Below are positions 21,385 through 28,773 of a DNA stretch of 28,773 bases, one piece after another (within the stretch, counting starts at the first letter, position 1; the number at the start of each line of letters is the position of its first letter). The position numbers and the translations under genes were made by a program. This DNA is from a virus. The notes under the pieces are model-generated. The model saw nothing but the letters and a program-made list of their open reading frames with translations, was not told the origin of the DNA and searched no databases. The stretch spans positions 1 through 28,773 of IMG/VR virus record IMGVR_UViG_3300048839_000251. One strand, given 5' to 3'.

Positions 21385-22698
21385 TCAGCGCGCGCCCAGC
21401 GCCACGGCGCACGACAGCGTGTTGCTGCCGTTCTTGCGGCCGATCGGGGCGCTCAGCCACGGCTGACCGCCGATGCGCAGCACGAAGCGGAAGGCGCGCA
21501 TGTTCTGGTCGAAAAAGAAGTGCATCGACTCGTCGGCCTTGACGCCGCCCTTGGTGATGGCGATGTAGGACTGGAAGTCGATCAGCGCCACGTCGCCGGC
21601 CGAAGACAGCGCTGGCGATGCCTCGGTGATGACAATCGGACGCCCAAGCAACATGCCGTAGTCATTGCCGTTGGCGCCGGGCGGCGTGTAGATGATCGGC
21701 GGCAGCGCGATGCCGCCGACGTTCTCCGACCCGGCCACGTTCTTGACCTTGATGTTCATCTGCGGCAGCAGCGGCTCAACGTCCTGGTTCATCACCCAGA
21801 CGGCGCGCTGACGCATGCGCAGGGGCATGCGGCTGAACATCTTCAGGATGTTCTCGGCGTAGAGCGTGCTGGTAGGCTGCGAGGTCTCCTTGGGCACCGT
21901 CACCAGGCACGGCGCAGACAACAGGCCCAGCGGCATGCCGGCGCCGTTCCCGTTGAGGATGGCATCGGTCACCTTGAATGCCATCTTCTCGCCGGCCTCC
22001 ATCTGAATCCACGCGCCCAGCGCGGCCGAGTCTTCGAGCGATTCCTCGGTGACCGGGCACAGCGCGGTCAGACGGTCGAGCTTGATGCTGCCGTTCTTGA
22101 ACACGGGCTTGGTCTGGTTGATGGTGTCGGCCTCACCGTCCCAGTAGGCCTGCACGCCGGTGGTGCCGTGTGCCGTGGTCTCGTTGGACGGGTACTTCCA
22201 CTCGTTGCCAGCCACCGGGATCTGGCGCACACGGGCCAGCAACTGCTCATCGGAGTTGATGACGCTGAAGATTTCGGAGGCGTAGCTGGGCGGCACCAGG
22301 AATCCGCCGTCTGCGCCGACGGACTCATTGGCGTAGGTGCTGGCGCTGGCGCCGATCATCAGCCGCTCGTCGACGGCGCTGGGCCGCAGCGCGGCCGCGC
22401 GCACGGTGGCCAGGTACTCCCCAAAGTGCGCGAATCCGCGGGCCGAGTCGTTCTGCACGCGCGGGCCGAGGCTCTCAATGCGGGCGTTGTCCGGCAGCAC
22501 GAGCGTTCGCTCGGCTTCGATGGCGGCCTGCTCCTGCTCGATGGCGGCCTGCACGCGCTCGGCCTCGGCCTTCGCGTCGTTGAATGCCGCGGTTTGCACG
22601 TCTGTGAAGATGTCGTCACCGGCTTCGGCGCGGATCGTCTTCATTCTCTCGACGGCCGCGGCCTTGCGCTTGAGCAGCGCTTGGAGTCGCTTGTTCAT
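21385..22698 (-). CDS. major capsid protein, HK97 fold, 437 aa
   Basis: Forms the icosahedral shell. Residues about 1-65 are a charged coiled coil (delta domain, scaffold-like), likely removed by the adjacent protease. Then follow the strings ESVGADGGFLVPPSYASEIF (about 138-157), the typical HK97-family entry to the mature shell, and a long body with MPLRMRQRAVWVMNQDVEPLLPQMN and FFFDQNMRAFRFVLRIGGQPWL near the end. GAAAGGAC precedes ATG 22698, chosen over the longer frame upstream that runs into the terminator. A hairpin/T tract ends 19 bases before the start. Confidence 0.93.
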   Translation of the reverse strand: MNKRLQALLKRKAAAVERMKTIRAEAGDDIFTDVQTAAFNDAKAEAERVQAAIEQEQAAIEAERTLVLPDNARIESLGPRVQNDSARGFAHFGEYLATVRAAALRPSAVDERLMIGASASTYANESVGADGGFLVPPSYASEIFSVINSDEQLLARVRQIPVAGNEWKYPSNETTAHGTTGVQAYWDGEADTINQTKPVFKNGSIKLDRLTALCPVTEESLEDSAALGAWIQMEAGEKMAFKVTDAILNGNGAGMPLGLLSAPCLVTVPKETSQPTSTLYAENILKMFSRMPLRMRQRAVWVMNQDVEPLLPQMNIKVKNVAGSENVGGIALPPIIYTPPGANGNDYGMLLGRPIVITEASPALSSAGDVALIDFQSYIAITKGGVKADESMHFFFDQNMRAFRFVLRIGGQPWLSAPIGRKNGSNTLSCAVALGAR

Positions 22699-22717
22699 GC
22701 TGGTCCTTTCGGATGTG

Positions 22718-22739
22718 AAAAAGCCCGCGCGTGGCGGGC
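22718..22739 (-). terminator. hairpin plus T tract upstream of capsid gene
   Basis: On the minus strand GCCCGC-CACGC-GCGGGC forms a perfect 6-bp stem with five-base loop, followed by five T. It lies between protease and capsid, with 19 bases from the T tract to the capsid ATG, the same distance as at the tail tube. Could be a leaky terminator or a protective 5' hairpin. Confidence 0.72.
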
Positions 22740-22806
22740 CGGGTTGCGGTGACAGGTGCGGCCGTCGGGCCGTTGCGCGCCGTCGGGCACGCATCGCGGA
22801 GGTCTG

Positions 22807-23733
22807 TCATGCCTCCAGGATCTGGATATCTCGGTCCGCCATCTCGGCTCGCATGCCGGCGCGGCTGGCCCGCCCGCTGGCGTAGCGGGCGATGGTGTCG
22901 TCAAGCGTGCCCACGCGGTCGGCCATGCCGGCGGTGACAGCTTCGGGCGCCAGGCGCATGCGGCCCTCGCCGAAAGCCTCGCCGCGCACGGTGGACACCG
23001 GCACGCCGCGTCCCTTGGCCACGGCCTTGGTGAAGGCGCCGTAGTAGGCGTCGACCATGCCCTGAAGGTGGGCGCGGTGGTCGTCGGTGAGCGGGCCGTC
23101 GGCGTGGCCTTCACTCTTGTACCGGCCGGCGGTGATGTACTCGGTACGCACGCCCAGGCGCTCCTTCATGGCGCTGGTGTCGCTGTGCGGCACGATGACG
23201 CCGATGCTGCCGACCATGCCGCTGGGCGTGACGACCAGCTCGTGCGCCTGGCTGGCGATCCAGTAGCCGCCACTGGCCGCGGTGTTGTTGGCCACGGCCA
23301 CCAGCTTCTTGCCGCTGTGCTCGCGGATTTCGGCGAGCACATCGCCAAGCTCCTGCACGCCGAAGACGCTGCCGCCAGGGCTGTCGACGTCCATGATGAT
23401 GGTGCCGACCTCGGGGTCGGCCGCGGCGGCGCGGAACTGCGCGGCAAGCGCTTCGGTGCTGGTGAGCGGGCGGCTCGTGTTGGCCACGGCATAGGCGCGA
23501 TGGGCCAGCACGCCATAGACTGGCACGACGGCCACGCCGCGGCCGCTGGCGGCCTGGGCGGCACTGCGGCGGGCGGCTGCGGCCTCGGGCGCATCGCCGA
23601 TGGCTGCGGCCACCTGTTCGGCGCTCAGCCGCGCGCCCTCGGCCCAGCGCAGCAGGATCGTCTCGGCGGCGGCGAACACGTCCGGCGCCAACGCCCAGGG
23701 GGTCGAGTAGAACGCGGCCAGCAGGTGGATCAT
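22807..23733 (-). CDS. head maturation protease, S49 (SppA-like) family, 308 aa
   Basis: Cleaves the capsid delta domain during head maturation. Ser154 in NTAASGGYWIAS is the nucleophile and Lys206 in AGRYKSEGHADGPLTDDHR the general base of the S49 dyad; DVDSPGGSV (about 115-123) and GSIGVIVPHSDTS are further family motifs. ATG at 23733 is two bases after the portal stop; the longer frame upstream only shadows the portal gene. Location between portal and capsid confirms the role. Confidence 0.92.
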   Translation of the reverse strand: MIHLLAAFYSTPWALAPDVFAAAETILLRWAEGARLSAEQVAAAIGDAPEAAAARRSAAQAASGRGVAVVPVYGVLAHRAYAVANTSRPLTSTEALAAQFRAAAADPEVGTIIMDVDSPGGSVFGVQELGDVLAEIREHSGKKLVAVANNTAASGGYWIASQAHELVVTPSGMVGSIGVIVPHSDTSAMKERLGVRTEYITAGRYKSEGHADGPLTDDHRAHLQGMVDAYYGAFTKAVAKGRGVPVSTVRGEAFGEGRMRLAPEAVTAGMADRVGTLDDTIARYASGRASRAGMRAEMADRDIQILEA

Positions 23734-23735
23734 GG

Positions 23736-25226
23736 TCAGGGCTCCAGGCGCAGCAGCGCCGAGGTCTGGACGTCGTGCACGTCGGATTCGAGGACTTTTG
23801 CGCCGGCCGCCACCCACGCGCGCGCACGGTCGAGCGTGGCCTCGAGGTGCTGGCGCGCGCTGTCAGCGGACACGGCCATCACCTGCTGCACGAAGGCTGC
23901 ATGGCCGTCGAAGAGTTGTGCCAGGTCATCGCCCTGCCGGGCCGCGCGCGCGATGAGCGCCACCTCCTTGCGGGCGACGCGCTCGGCGGCAGCGGCAAGG
24001 ATCAGCGCCTGCCGCTCGCCGCTGCCACGCTGCGCGGGTTCTCCGCGCTCCTGCGCGGCGCGGCGACTGCCGGCGGGCTGCATGTTCAGCGGCTCGAGCG
24101 GCACGTCCAGGCCGTCGATGGGGTTCAAGTTCTCCATCGCGCGCGCTTCGTTGCGCAGCAGCCAGCCGTCCTGGATGCCTTTGCCGTAGGCCTCGTACCG
24201 GGTCTTGGTGTCGCCGCGCAGCAGCATGGCGACCTTGTATTCCGCGAAGTGCTCGTCGCCGAAGTCCAAATCGCGCAGCAGGGCCTGTTCCCACGCGACG
24301 CAGCTCGGCAGGATGGCGTCGGTCACGAAATCGAGCTGCTGGTGTTCGATGTTCCCCCAGGTGGCGCGATCGAGGATGCCGAGCTTGTGCGGCGGCACGC
24401 GGAACAGGCCCGCGATGTCGATCTCGTGCATCTTGCGCTGCTCAATGAACTGCGCATCGGCGTTGCTGACGGCCAGCGCGTGCAGCTCCATGCCCTGGTC
24501 CATGACGGGCACGCGGCCGGCGTTGAATCCGCCGTACTGGCGCGAGAAATCGTCCACCCAGTCGCGCTTAGCCTCTGGCGTCGAGAACTTGCCGGCCATC
24601 TTGACCCACACGGGCGGCCGGGCCGAATTGGCGAAGTACCGCGTGCCGTAGTCGCGCGCGGCGATGGCTGCGGAGAAGGTTTCGCGCTCCAGCTCGATCG
24701 GGTTCATTCCGACGTAGCCATCGGCGCTGAGGCCGGCGACGTGCAGCACCTCACCGAAGACGAGCGTGCGCGCGCTGCCGTCCTTGTCGGTGACGCGGTA
24801 GCGCGGCACGCCAGACGGAAGCACTTCAACGACTACGCGATCGGGATGCAGCGGCACGAGCATGTCGACGCGACCGGCACCGCTGTAGACGATCTGGCTG
24901 TAGGCGTTGCCGCGCAGGTCCAGGTGAGACTGCATCATGCTGCGCCACTGCATGGCGGTCTGCCAGGGGTTTGGCTGATCGTGCAGCAGGCCAGCAAGCG
25001 GGTGGCTGTCGTCGGCCTCCTTGCCGCCGCCAGGCAGGCGCCGGTACACCTGCATGGGCAGCATGCCGATGGTCTCGGCCCGCACGCGCACGCACTTGTA
25101 GACCGTGCTCAGCCGCATGGCCGAATCAGCGCCGACGCGACCGGGGCGGCCGGGCGCCGCTTCGTACCAGAAGTCGTGTTCCGGCCCGTATCGGCCGGTG
25201 GCGCCAATGTCGTGTGCGATGAACAT
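23736..25226 (-). CDS. portal protein, HK97 family, 496 aa
   Basis: Forms the dodecameric ring at one vertex through which DNA enters and leaves. Signatures include MRLSTVYKCVRVRAETIGMLPMQVYRR (about 41-67), PNPWQTAMQWRSMM, and LFRVPPHKLGILDRATWGNIEHQQLDFV in the middle. The C-terminus is charged and helical (about 400-496). Start ATG 25226 overlaps the stop of the small membrane gene (TGATG); the frame stays open much further upstream, but that is shadow of the terminase. Confidence 0.93.
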   Translation of the reverse strand: MFIAHDIGATGRYGPEHDFWYEAAPGRPGRVGADSAMRLSTVYKCVRVRAETIGMLPMQVYRRLPGGGKEADDSHPLAGLLHDQPNPWQTAMQWRSMMQSHLDLRGNAYSQIVYSGAGRVDMLVPLHPDRVVVEVLPSGVPRYRVTDKDGSARTLVFGEVLHVAGLSADGYVGMNPIELERETFSAAIAARDYGTRYFANSARPPVWVKMAGKFSTPEAKRDWVDDFSRQYGGFNAGRVPVMDQGMELHALAVSNADAQFIEQRKMHEIDIAGLFRVPPHKLGILDRATWGNIEHQQLDFVTDAILPSCVAWEQALLRDLDFGDEHFAEYKVAMLLRGDTKTRYEAYGKGIQDGWLLRNEARAMENLNPIDGLDVPLEPLNMQPAGSRRAAQERGEPAQRGSGERQALILAAAAERVARKEVALIARAARQGDDLAQLFDGHAAFVQQVMAVSADSARQHLEATLDRARAWVAAGAKVLESDVHDVQTSALLRLEP

Positions 25227-25384
25227 CAGCCAGCCCGCCCGGCGATGCGTGCGCCTGTAATGGTGAGCCAGAGGACCAGCGCGCCAGCGGTGATGAGTCC
25301 GGCCGGCAGGTACACCATGCCGGCACCAACGCTGATGAGCGCGGCGCCGCAGGCGACGGCGACGTTGTAGACGCTGGCCTTCAT
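25226..25384 (-). CDS. small two-helix membrane protein, 52 aa
   Basis: Encoded between terminase and portal. The translation begins MKASVYNVAVACGAALISVG, followed by a second hydrophobic stretch (LITAGALVLWLTITGA), giving two candidate membrane helices and a short basic end (RIAGRAG). It starts three bases after the terminase stop and overlaps the portal start. Small proteins occur in this slot in several siphoviruses; the role is unknown. Could be holin-like in shape, but it lies away from the lysis genes. Confidence 0.6.
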   Translation of the reverse strand: MKASVYNVAVACGAALISVGAGMVYLPAGLITAGALVLWLTITGARIAGRAG

Positions 25385-25387
25385 GTG

Positions 25388-27067
25388 TCAGGCAAAGATG
25401 GGCTGCCCGTCGTAGACAGGCACCGCCTGTTGCGGATTGGCGCTGAGCAGCGCCACCGCGTTGAACATGGCCATCAGCGGGTCGATCTTGGCTGCACCTG
25501 CCGCCTGCTTCGTGATGGCGATCGCGTTGCCCTTGGGCTCGACCTTGGCGTTGCCGGCGGCCCAGGCCATCAGCCGCGCGCCACCGTGGAACAGGGTTCC
25601 CTCGGCCAGCTTTCGCTCGGCGGTCTTGATGCTGCCGGCCATCTTCCAGCCCTGGCTGATTGCGACGATGCGGTCGGCCTCGATGCCGCGCTCGACAAGC
25701 GCATCGACGATGGCGCCGATACCCACGGCGTCGACGCCGATCTTGTCCATCCGGCCGGACTCCTCGACGCGCAGCACGAGGTCGGCAACCTCCTGCACGT
25801 CGTCGCCGATGCGCTCGACGATGGTCAGGTCGCCGTCGGCGGAAAAGTCGCGCAGGCGCGGCGCTTCGGCCTTGCGGCGCTCCATGACGCTGGGGTGCGC
25901 CCAGGCATGGCCCCAGTGCAGCCAGTGGCCGGTGGCGCTCTCGCGGCCCATGACGGCCATGCCCAGCAGGTCGTCCAGGCCGCCGCCGTCGATGCCGACG
26001 ACGACGACCTCGCAGCGGCGCAGCAGCTCGTCCAGCGTCAGGCCTGCGGTGCCCTGCTGTTCCCAGTAGTCGGCGCCGGCCCAGCGGCCGGACATCAGCG
26101 CCAGGCCGATTTCGACGTTGAGGTGCTGGCTGGCCCAGATGCGCAGCGAGGCTTCGCCGTTGGCCGCCTCGTCCTCGAACGACCGCTGCAGGGCTTCGAG
26201 CCCGATAGACAGGCCCAGGTTCGGCGTGACCATCGCCCAGTTCGCCGGGTCGCGCCACGGCTTGTCGGGCGCCTGCTGCATCTCCTTCGGGAACTCGTAC
26301 AGCACCGGCAGCATGGCGCCCTGGCGCTTGCCGTCGCGGATGTCGCGCGCGCGCTGCAGGTCTTCGGCGAACACGCCGGCCGGCGGCTCGTCCGACTGCG
26401 TGGTGATGATGGCCAAGAAGGCTTCGGGGAACGGCATCATGCCGCCGCGGAGCTGGATCATGGCCTTCTTCGCCTTCGGCATCCGGCCGAGGACGTGCTC
26501 TTCGTCCACCAGCGCGCCCACCACCTTCTTGCCGGTGATGATGTCCGGGTCGAAGGTCATGATCTCAAGCTTGGCCTGCGTCTCGCGGTGGATGATGGTC
26601 TTGATGTGGTCCCGCACGTGCAGCTTCTTCTGCAGCACCTCATCGAGCGCGATGGCGCCGGCCGCCGCGGCGAAGGCGTCGTCGGCGGTCTTCTGCACCG
26701 GGCCCGTCAGCAGGAAGGGCGCGCGGGGTCGCTGGTTGAACAGCAGCGCCGTCAGCATCAGCAGCGCGCCGCCGGTGGTCTTGTTGTTCTTCTTCGGCAC
26801 CAGCAGGAACAGCTCGCTGATCAGGCGGCGCTTGGTGGCCGGGTCGATGGACGCGAACAGCGCCCACACGATGCGGCGGAACCACTCGCCACCGGCATCG
26901 GCCATCGTCGGCGTGCCGGGCACGTCGAACAGCCGCAGCCGGTTGAAGATGGCCACGGCGCGATCGCCCTCAGACGGGTTCGGCAGCTGCAGGTCAGGCA
27001 CCAGACTGCGGCCGGTCTTCAACCGGTCAACCCAGTCCGGGCATGAAAGATCCAGGTCGCCAGTCAT
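25388..27067 (-). CDS. terL: terminase large subunit, 559 aa
   Basis: Packaging motor: an ATPase that drives DNA into the prohead plus a nuclease that cuts it. A Walker-A-like LVPKKNNKTT lies at about 89-98 and Walker B GALVDEEHV at about 184-192; the coupling motif ITTQSDEPP follows near 221-229. The nuclease half has VVVGIDGGG (Asp360) and DPLMAMFNAVALL (Asp about 529), metal-binding acidic residues of the RNase-H fold. ATG 27067 overlaps the small-subunit stop as ATGA; the longer frame to 27196 only shadows that gene. Confidence 0.94.
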   Translation of the reverse strand: MTGDLDLSCPDWVDRLKTGRSLVPDLQLPNPSEGDRAVAIFNRLRLFDVPGTPTMADAGGEWFRRIVWALFASIDPATKRRLISELFLLVPKKNNKTTGGALLMLTALLFNQRPRAPFLLTGPVQKTADDAFAAAAGAIALDEVLQKKLHVRDHIKTIIHRETQAKLEIMTFDPDIITGKKVVGALVDEEHVLGRMPKAKKAMIQLRGGMMPFPEAFLAIITTQSDEPPAGVFAEDLQRARDIRDGKRQGAMLPVLYEFPKEMQQAPDKPWRDPANWAMVTPNLGLSIGLEALQRSFEDEAANGEASLRIWASQHLNVEIGLALMSGRWAGADYWEQQGTAGLTLDELLRRCEVVVVGIDGGGLDDLLGMAVMGRESATGHWLHWGHAWAHPSVMERRKAEAPRLRDFSADGDLTIVERIGDDVQEVADLVLRVEESGRMDKIGVDAVGIGAIVDALVERGIEADRIVAISQGWKMAGSIKTAERKLAEGTLFHGGARLMAWAAGNAKVEPKGNAIAITKQAAGAAKIDPLMAMFNAVALLSANPQQAVPVYDGQPIFA

Positions 27068-27477
27068 TGCAGGTGACCTGTAGGCCGTAGAAGGCCATCC
27101 CATTCGGTGCCAACGTGTGCGGTCTTGGCGTCGGCCTGCGCCTGTGCACGCTTGCCTGGCGTCTCTGCGGGATTGATGCCTTCGCTTTCGCGCCAACCGG
27201 CCCGCACCTTCAGCCAGAAGATGGCCGCGACAACGTTCGGCTTGCTGGAGTCAGTCGCGGCCCGGAACAGTGAAGCTGCAACCTTGGCGTTCGCCTCGAT
27301 AGCGCCGACGTCCAACTCGTCTCGGAAATGGACAGTGAGCGTTGGCCGAGTGATCCCAATCACTCTCGCGATGTCGTCCTGCGGAATGCCCATAGCCGAG
27401 AGCATCCGTACCTGCGCGCGGTCTTTCTCGCTGGGCTGATATGGCGGGCGGCCGCCCGCCTTTCCTGACTTCCCCAT
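27064..27477 (-). CDS. terminase small subunit-like DNA-binding protein, 137 aa
   Basis: Directly upstream of the large subunit, with ATGA coupling. The N-terminus is basic (MGKSGKAGGRPPYQPSEKDRAQV), followed by a helix-turn-helix VRMLSAMGIPQDDIARVIGITRPTLTVHFRDEL (about 23-55), then an oligomerisation-type region ending with AIFWLKVRAGWRES. Such proteins recognise the packaging site and load the motor. Called from position and the HTH; sequence identity to a specific family is not claimed. Confidence 0.78.
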   Translation of the reverse strand: MGKSGKAGGRPPYQPSEKDRAQVRMLSAMGIPQDDIARVIGITRPTLTVHFRDELDVGAIEANAKVAASLFRAATDSSKPNVVAAIFWLKVRAGWRESEGINPAETPGKRAQAQADAKTAHVGTEWDGLLRPTGHLQ

Positions 27478-28079
27478 CAGGCGGCCTCATCCATTGCCAT
27501 GCAGCCCGCCTCTACTTCGGCGAACGTCCGGCCATCACCTTCTAGCGTCGCGGCCTGGCCGGTGAAGGCTTGCCAGCGGCGGACGATGACGTCGCAGTAG
27601 CGCGGGTCCAACTCCATCAGGCGCGCGATGCGACCGTTCTTCTCGGCCGCGATCAGCGTCGTGCCACTTCCGCCAAAGCTGTCCAGCACGATGTCACCGC
27701 CCTTGGTGTTGTTCAGCATCTGGTACTCGAACAGCGCCACCGGCTTCATCGTCGGGTGCTCGGCATTGCGACTTGGCCTGTCGAACTCAAGGATGGTCGT
27801 CTGCTTGCGGTCGCTCGCCCACAGGTGGCCGGCGCCATCCTTCCAGCCGTACAGACAAGGCTCGTGGCGCCAGTGGTAGTCCTGACGCCCCATGACGAGC
27901 GTTTGCTTCTTCCAGACAAGGCACTGCCGAACCTGCCATCCGGCGTCGATAGCAGCGCCACGGAAGTTGTAGCCCTCCGAATCGGAGTGCCAGATGTAGA
28001 AGACGGCGCCTGGCTTCATCACAGCATCAGCAGCCACGTAGGCGTCTCGCAGAAACTGCCGGAATGCGTCAGCGCCCAT
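27477..28079 (-). CDS. C-terminal half of split DNA methyltransferase (SAM-binding part), 200 aa
   Basis: Reads in the same frame as the upstream half but is separated from it by TAA at 28119-28121. Family sequence resumes right after that stop (GKTKAKLTIEND), before the first internal ATG at 28079. It contains the HEPCLYGW segment, HPTMKPVALFEY, and the AdoMet-binding motif LDSFGGSGTTLIAAEK (about 118-133), typical of beta-class N4/N6 methyltransferases where DPPY precedes the FxGxG motif. On its own it lacks the catalytic DPPY, so it should be inactive unless it complements the other half. The stop overlaps the small-terminase ATG. Confidence 0.82.
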   Translation of the reverse strand: MGADAFRQFLRDAYVAADAVMKPGAVFYIWHSDSEGYNFRGAAIDAGWQVRQCLVWKKQTLVMGRQDYHWRHEPCLYGWKDGAGHLWASDRKQTTILEFDRPSRNAEHPTMKPVALFEYQMLNNTKGGDIVLDSFGGSGTTLIAAEKNGRIARLMELDPRYCDVIVRRWQAFTGQAATLEGDGRTFAEVEAGCMAMDEAA

Positions 28080-28118
28080 CGCGTCGTTCTCGATGGTCAG
28101 CTTCGCCTTCGTCTTGCC

Positions 28119-28739
28119 TTAATACGCCACGTTGTACGGCGGATCGGTCAGCCACATGTCGACCATCTGGCCGGCGCACAACCGCTCCAGTTCGTCGATC
28201 CGCGTGCTGTCGCCGCAGAGCAGCCGATGCCACCCCATCACCCAGACGTCGCCAGGCTTGGTCACCGGCTCGGGCTGCACCTCGGGCGCATCGTCAGGGT
28301 CGGTCAGGCCGGCTGATCCAGTGACGTCCTGGCTCGCCATGAAAGCGGCAAGTTCGTCCTCGCTGAAGCCGATCAAGCTCAGATCGAAGTCGGCGTCCTG
28401 CAGGTCCAGAAGCTCGGCGCGCAGCATCGAAGCATCCCAGCCTGCAGCAAGGGCGAGGGCGTTGTCAGCCATGACATACGCGCGACGCTGCGCTTCGCTG
28501 AGGTGCCGAAGCTCGATTGTTGGCACCTCTTTGATGCCGAGCTTGCGCGCCGCAAGGACGCGGCCGTGCCCGGCAATGATCCCTCTGTCGCCATCGACCA
28601 AGACTGGGTTGGTCCACCCGAACTCCCGGATCGACGCCGCAATCTGTGCCACCTGGGCGTCCGAGTGCGTCCGCGAATTGCGTGCATACGGAATCAGCGC
28701 GTCAAGTGGCTGGTAGCGGATCTTGAGAGGTTCTGTCAT
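28119..28739 (-). CDS. ParB-like domain plus N-terminal half of DNA methyltransferase, cut by in-frame TAA, 206 aa
   Basis: Residues about 8-75 are a ParB/sulfiredoxin-type domain (NSRTHSDAQVAQIAASIREF and IIAGHGRVLAARKLG). Residues about 165-206 begin the methyltransferase and end in the catalytic motif TDPPYNVAY, directly followed by TAA. Continuing in the same frame gives GKTKAKLTIEND and the rest of the enzyme (420 residues in all), so a single codon, where relatives appear to have Glu or another sense codon, ends it early. Fused ParB-methyltransferases of about this total length are common just upstream of terminase genes in phages; they protect phage DNA from restriction. A weak AAGGA site lies before the ATG. 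Confidence 0.85.
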   Translation of the reverse strand: MTEPLKIRYQPLDALIPYARNSRTHSDAQVAQIAASIREFGWTNPVLVDGDRGIIAGHGRVLAARKLGIKEVPTIELRHLSEAQRRAYVMADNALALAAGWDASMLRAELLDLQDADFDLSLIGFSEDELAAFMASQDVTGSAGLTDPDDAPEVQPEPVTKPGDVWVMGWHRLLCGDSTRIDELERLCAGQMVDMWLTDPPYNVAY

Positions 28740-28773
28740 CTTCCTTTTTGGGCGAAAAAAACCTACGAATGAG
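28740..28773 (-). other. right-edge leader with T tract
   Basis: On the minus strand a run of seven T follows GTAGG and comes before the AAAAAGGAAG ribosome-site region of the methyltransferase gene. It could be the tail of a terminator whose stem lies outside the window. Too little sequence for more. Confidence 0.3.

Noticed and set aside
21040-22752. Long plus-strand frame opposite the capsid gene
   Set aside because: Composition is that of an antisense shadow; the minus strand encodes a clear HK97 capsid protein.
25385-27046. Plus-strand frame of 553 codons opposite the terminase
   Set aside because: Shadow of the terminase; no recognisable motif and skewed His/Gly/Arg/Val content.
28119-28121. 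TAA as a recoded or reassigned sense codon
   Set aside because: TAA is used as a normal stop elsewhere (for example at 9901-9903 and 520-522), and no stimulatory structure is evident.
1-28773. tRNA genes, rRNA, CRISPR arrays, insertion sequences, phage integrase
   Set aside because: None recognised on reading both strands; repeats seen are attC-like palindromes or protein repeats only.

Overview
The window is a high-GC stretch of a tailed bacteriophage or prophage with a siphovirus plan (HK97-type capsid, non-contractile tail). GC-rich codon use and the gene families (phiE125 gp8-type connector, DUF2514 spanin, ParB-methyltransferase beside the terminase) suggest a betaproteobacterial, Burkholderiales-like host; this is inference. 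No integrase, repressor, tRNA, CRISPR array or insertion sequence was seen, so lytic, temperate or defective status cannot be decided.

Right to left, nearly everything from 28.7 kb to 2.56 kb is one late block on the minus strand, mostly joined by ATGA, TGATG or GTGA overlaps. It runs: ParB-like/DNA methyltransferase (split by an in-frame TAA), terminase small and large subunits, a 52-residue membrane protein, portal, S49-type protease, major capsid protein, a putative decoration protein, an accessory module of seven to eight genes (including a beta-helix/fibre-like protein and a tandem-repeat protein), head-tail connectors and completion proteins, tail tube, tail chaperones joined by a -1 frameshift, tape measure, three minor tail proteins, a 1622-residue J-like tail-tip protein, and a lysis cassette (HTH protein, XhlA/holin-like protein, SAR endolysin, nested Rz/Rz1).

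From 2.6 kb to the left edge the layout changes to small genes: a minus-strand set of three (2252 to 1531), a divergent regulatory gap (2253-2365), and a plus-strand run of small genes separated by four palindromic elements (7-132, 517-628, 990-1046, 1471-1536). Each element has the architecture of an integron attC site: RYYYAAC and GTTRRRY-type ends, unpaired spacers, L boxes that pair with extra bases, and a central hairpin. Plus-strand stop codons fall inside or next to the left box. I read this as a cassette array without a visible integrase, carried in or next to the phage. It is the most unusual part of the window.

Other points of note: a textbook GGGAAAC slippery site followed by a perfect 15-bp stem; two matching hairpin/T-tract elements exactly 19 nt upstream of the capsid and tail-tube start codons; a repeat protein with a 20-20-22 residue period; an Asp-box propeller-like region in the tail-tip protein; and two apparently broken genes (nonsense codon in the methyltransferase, single-base frameshift after the tail-tip gene) that may be real decay or assembly errors.
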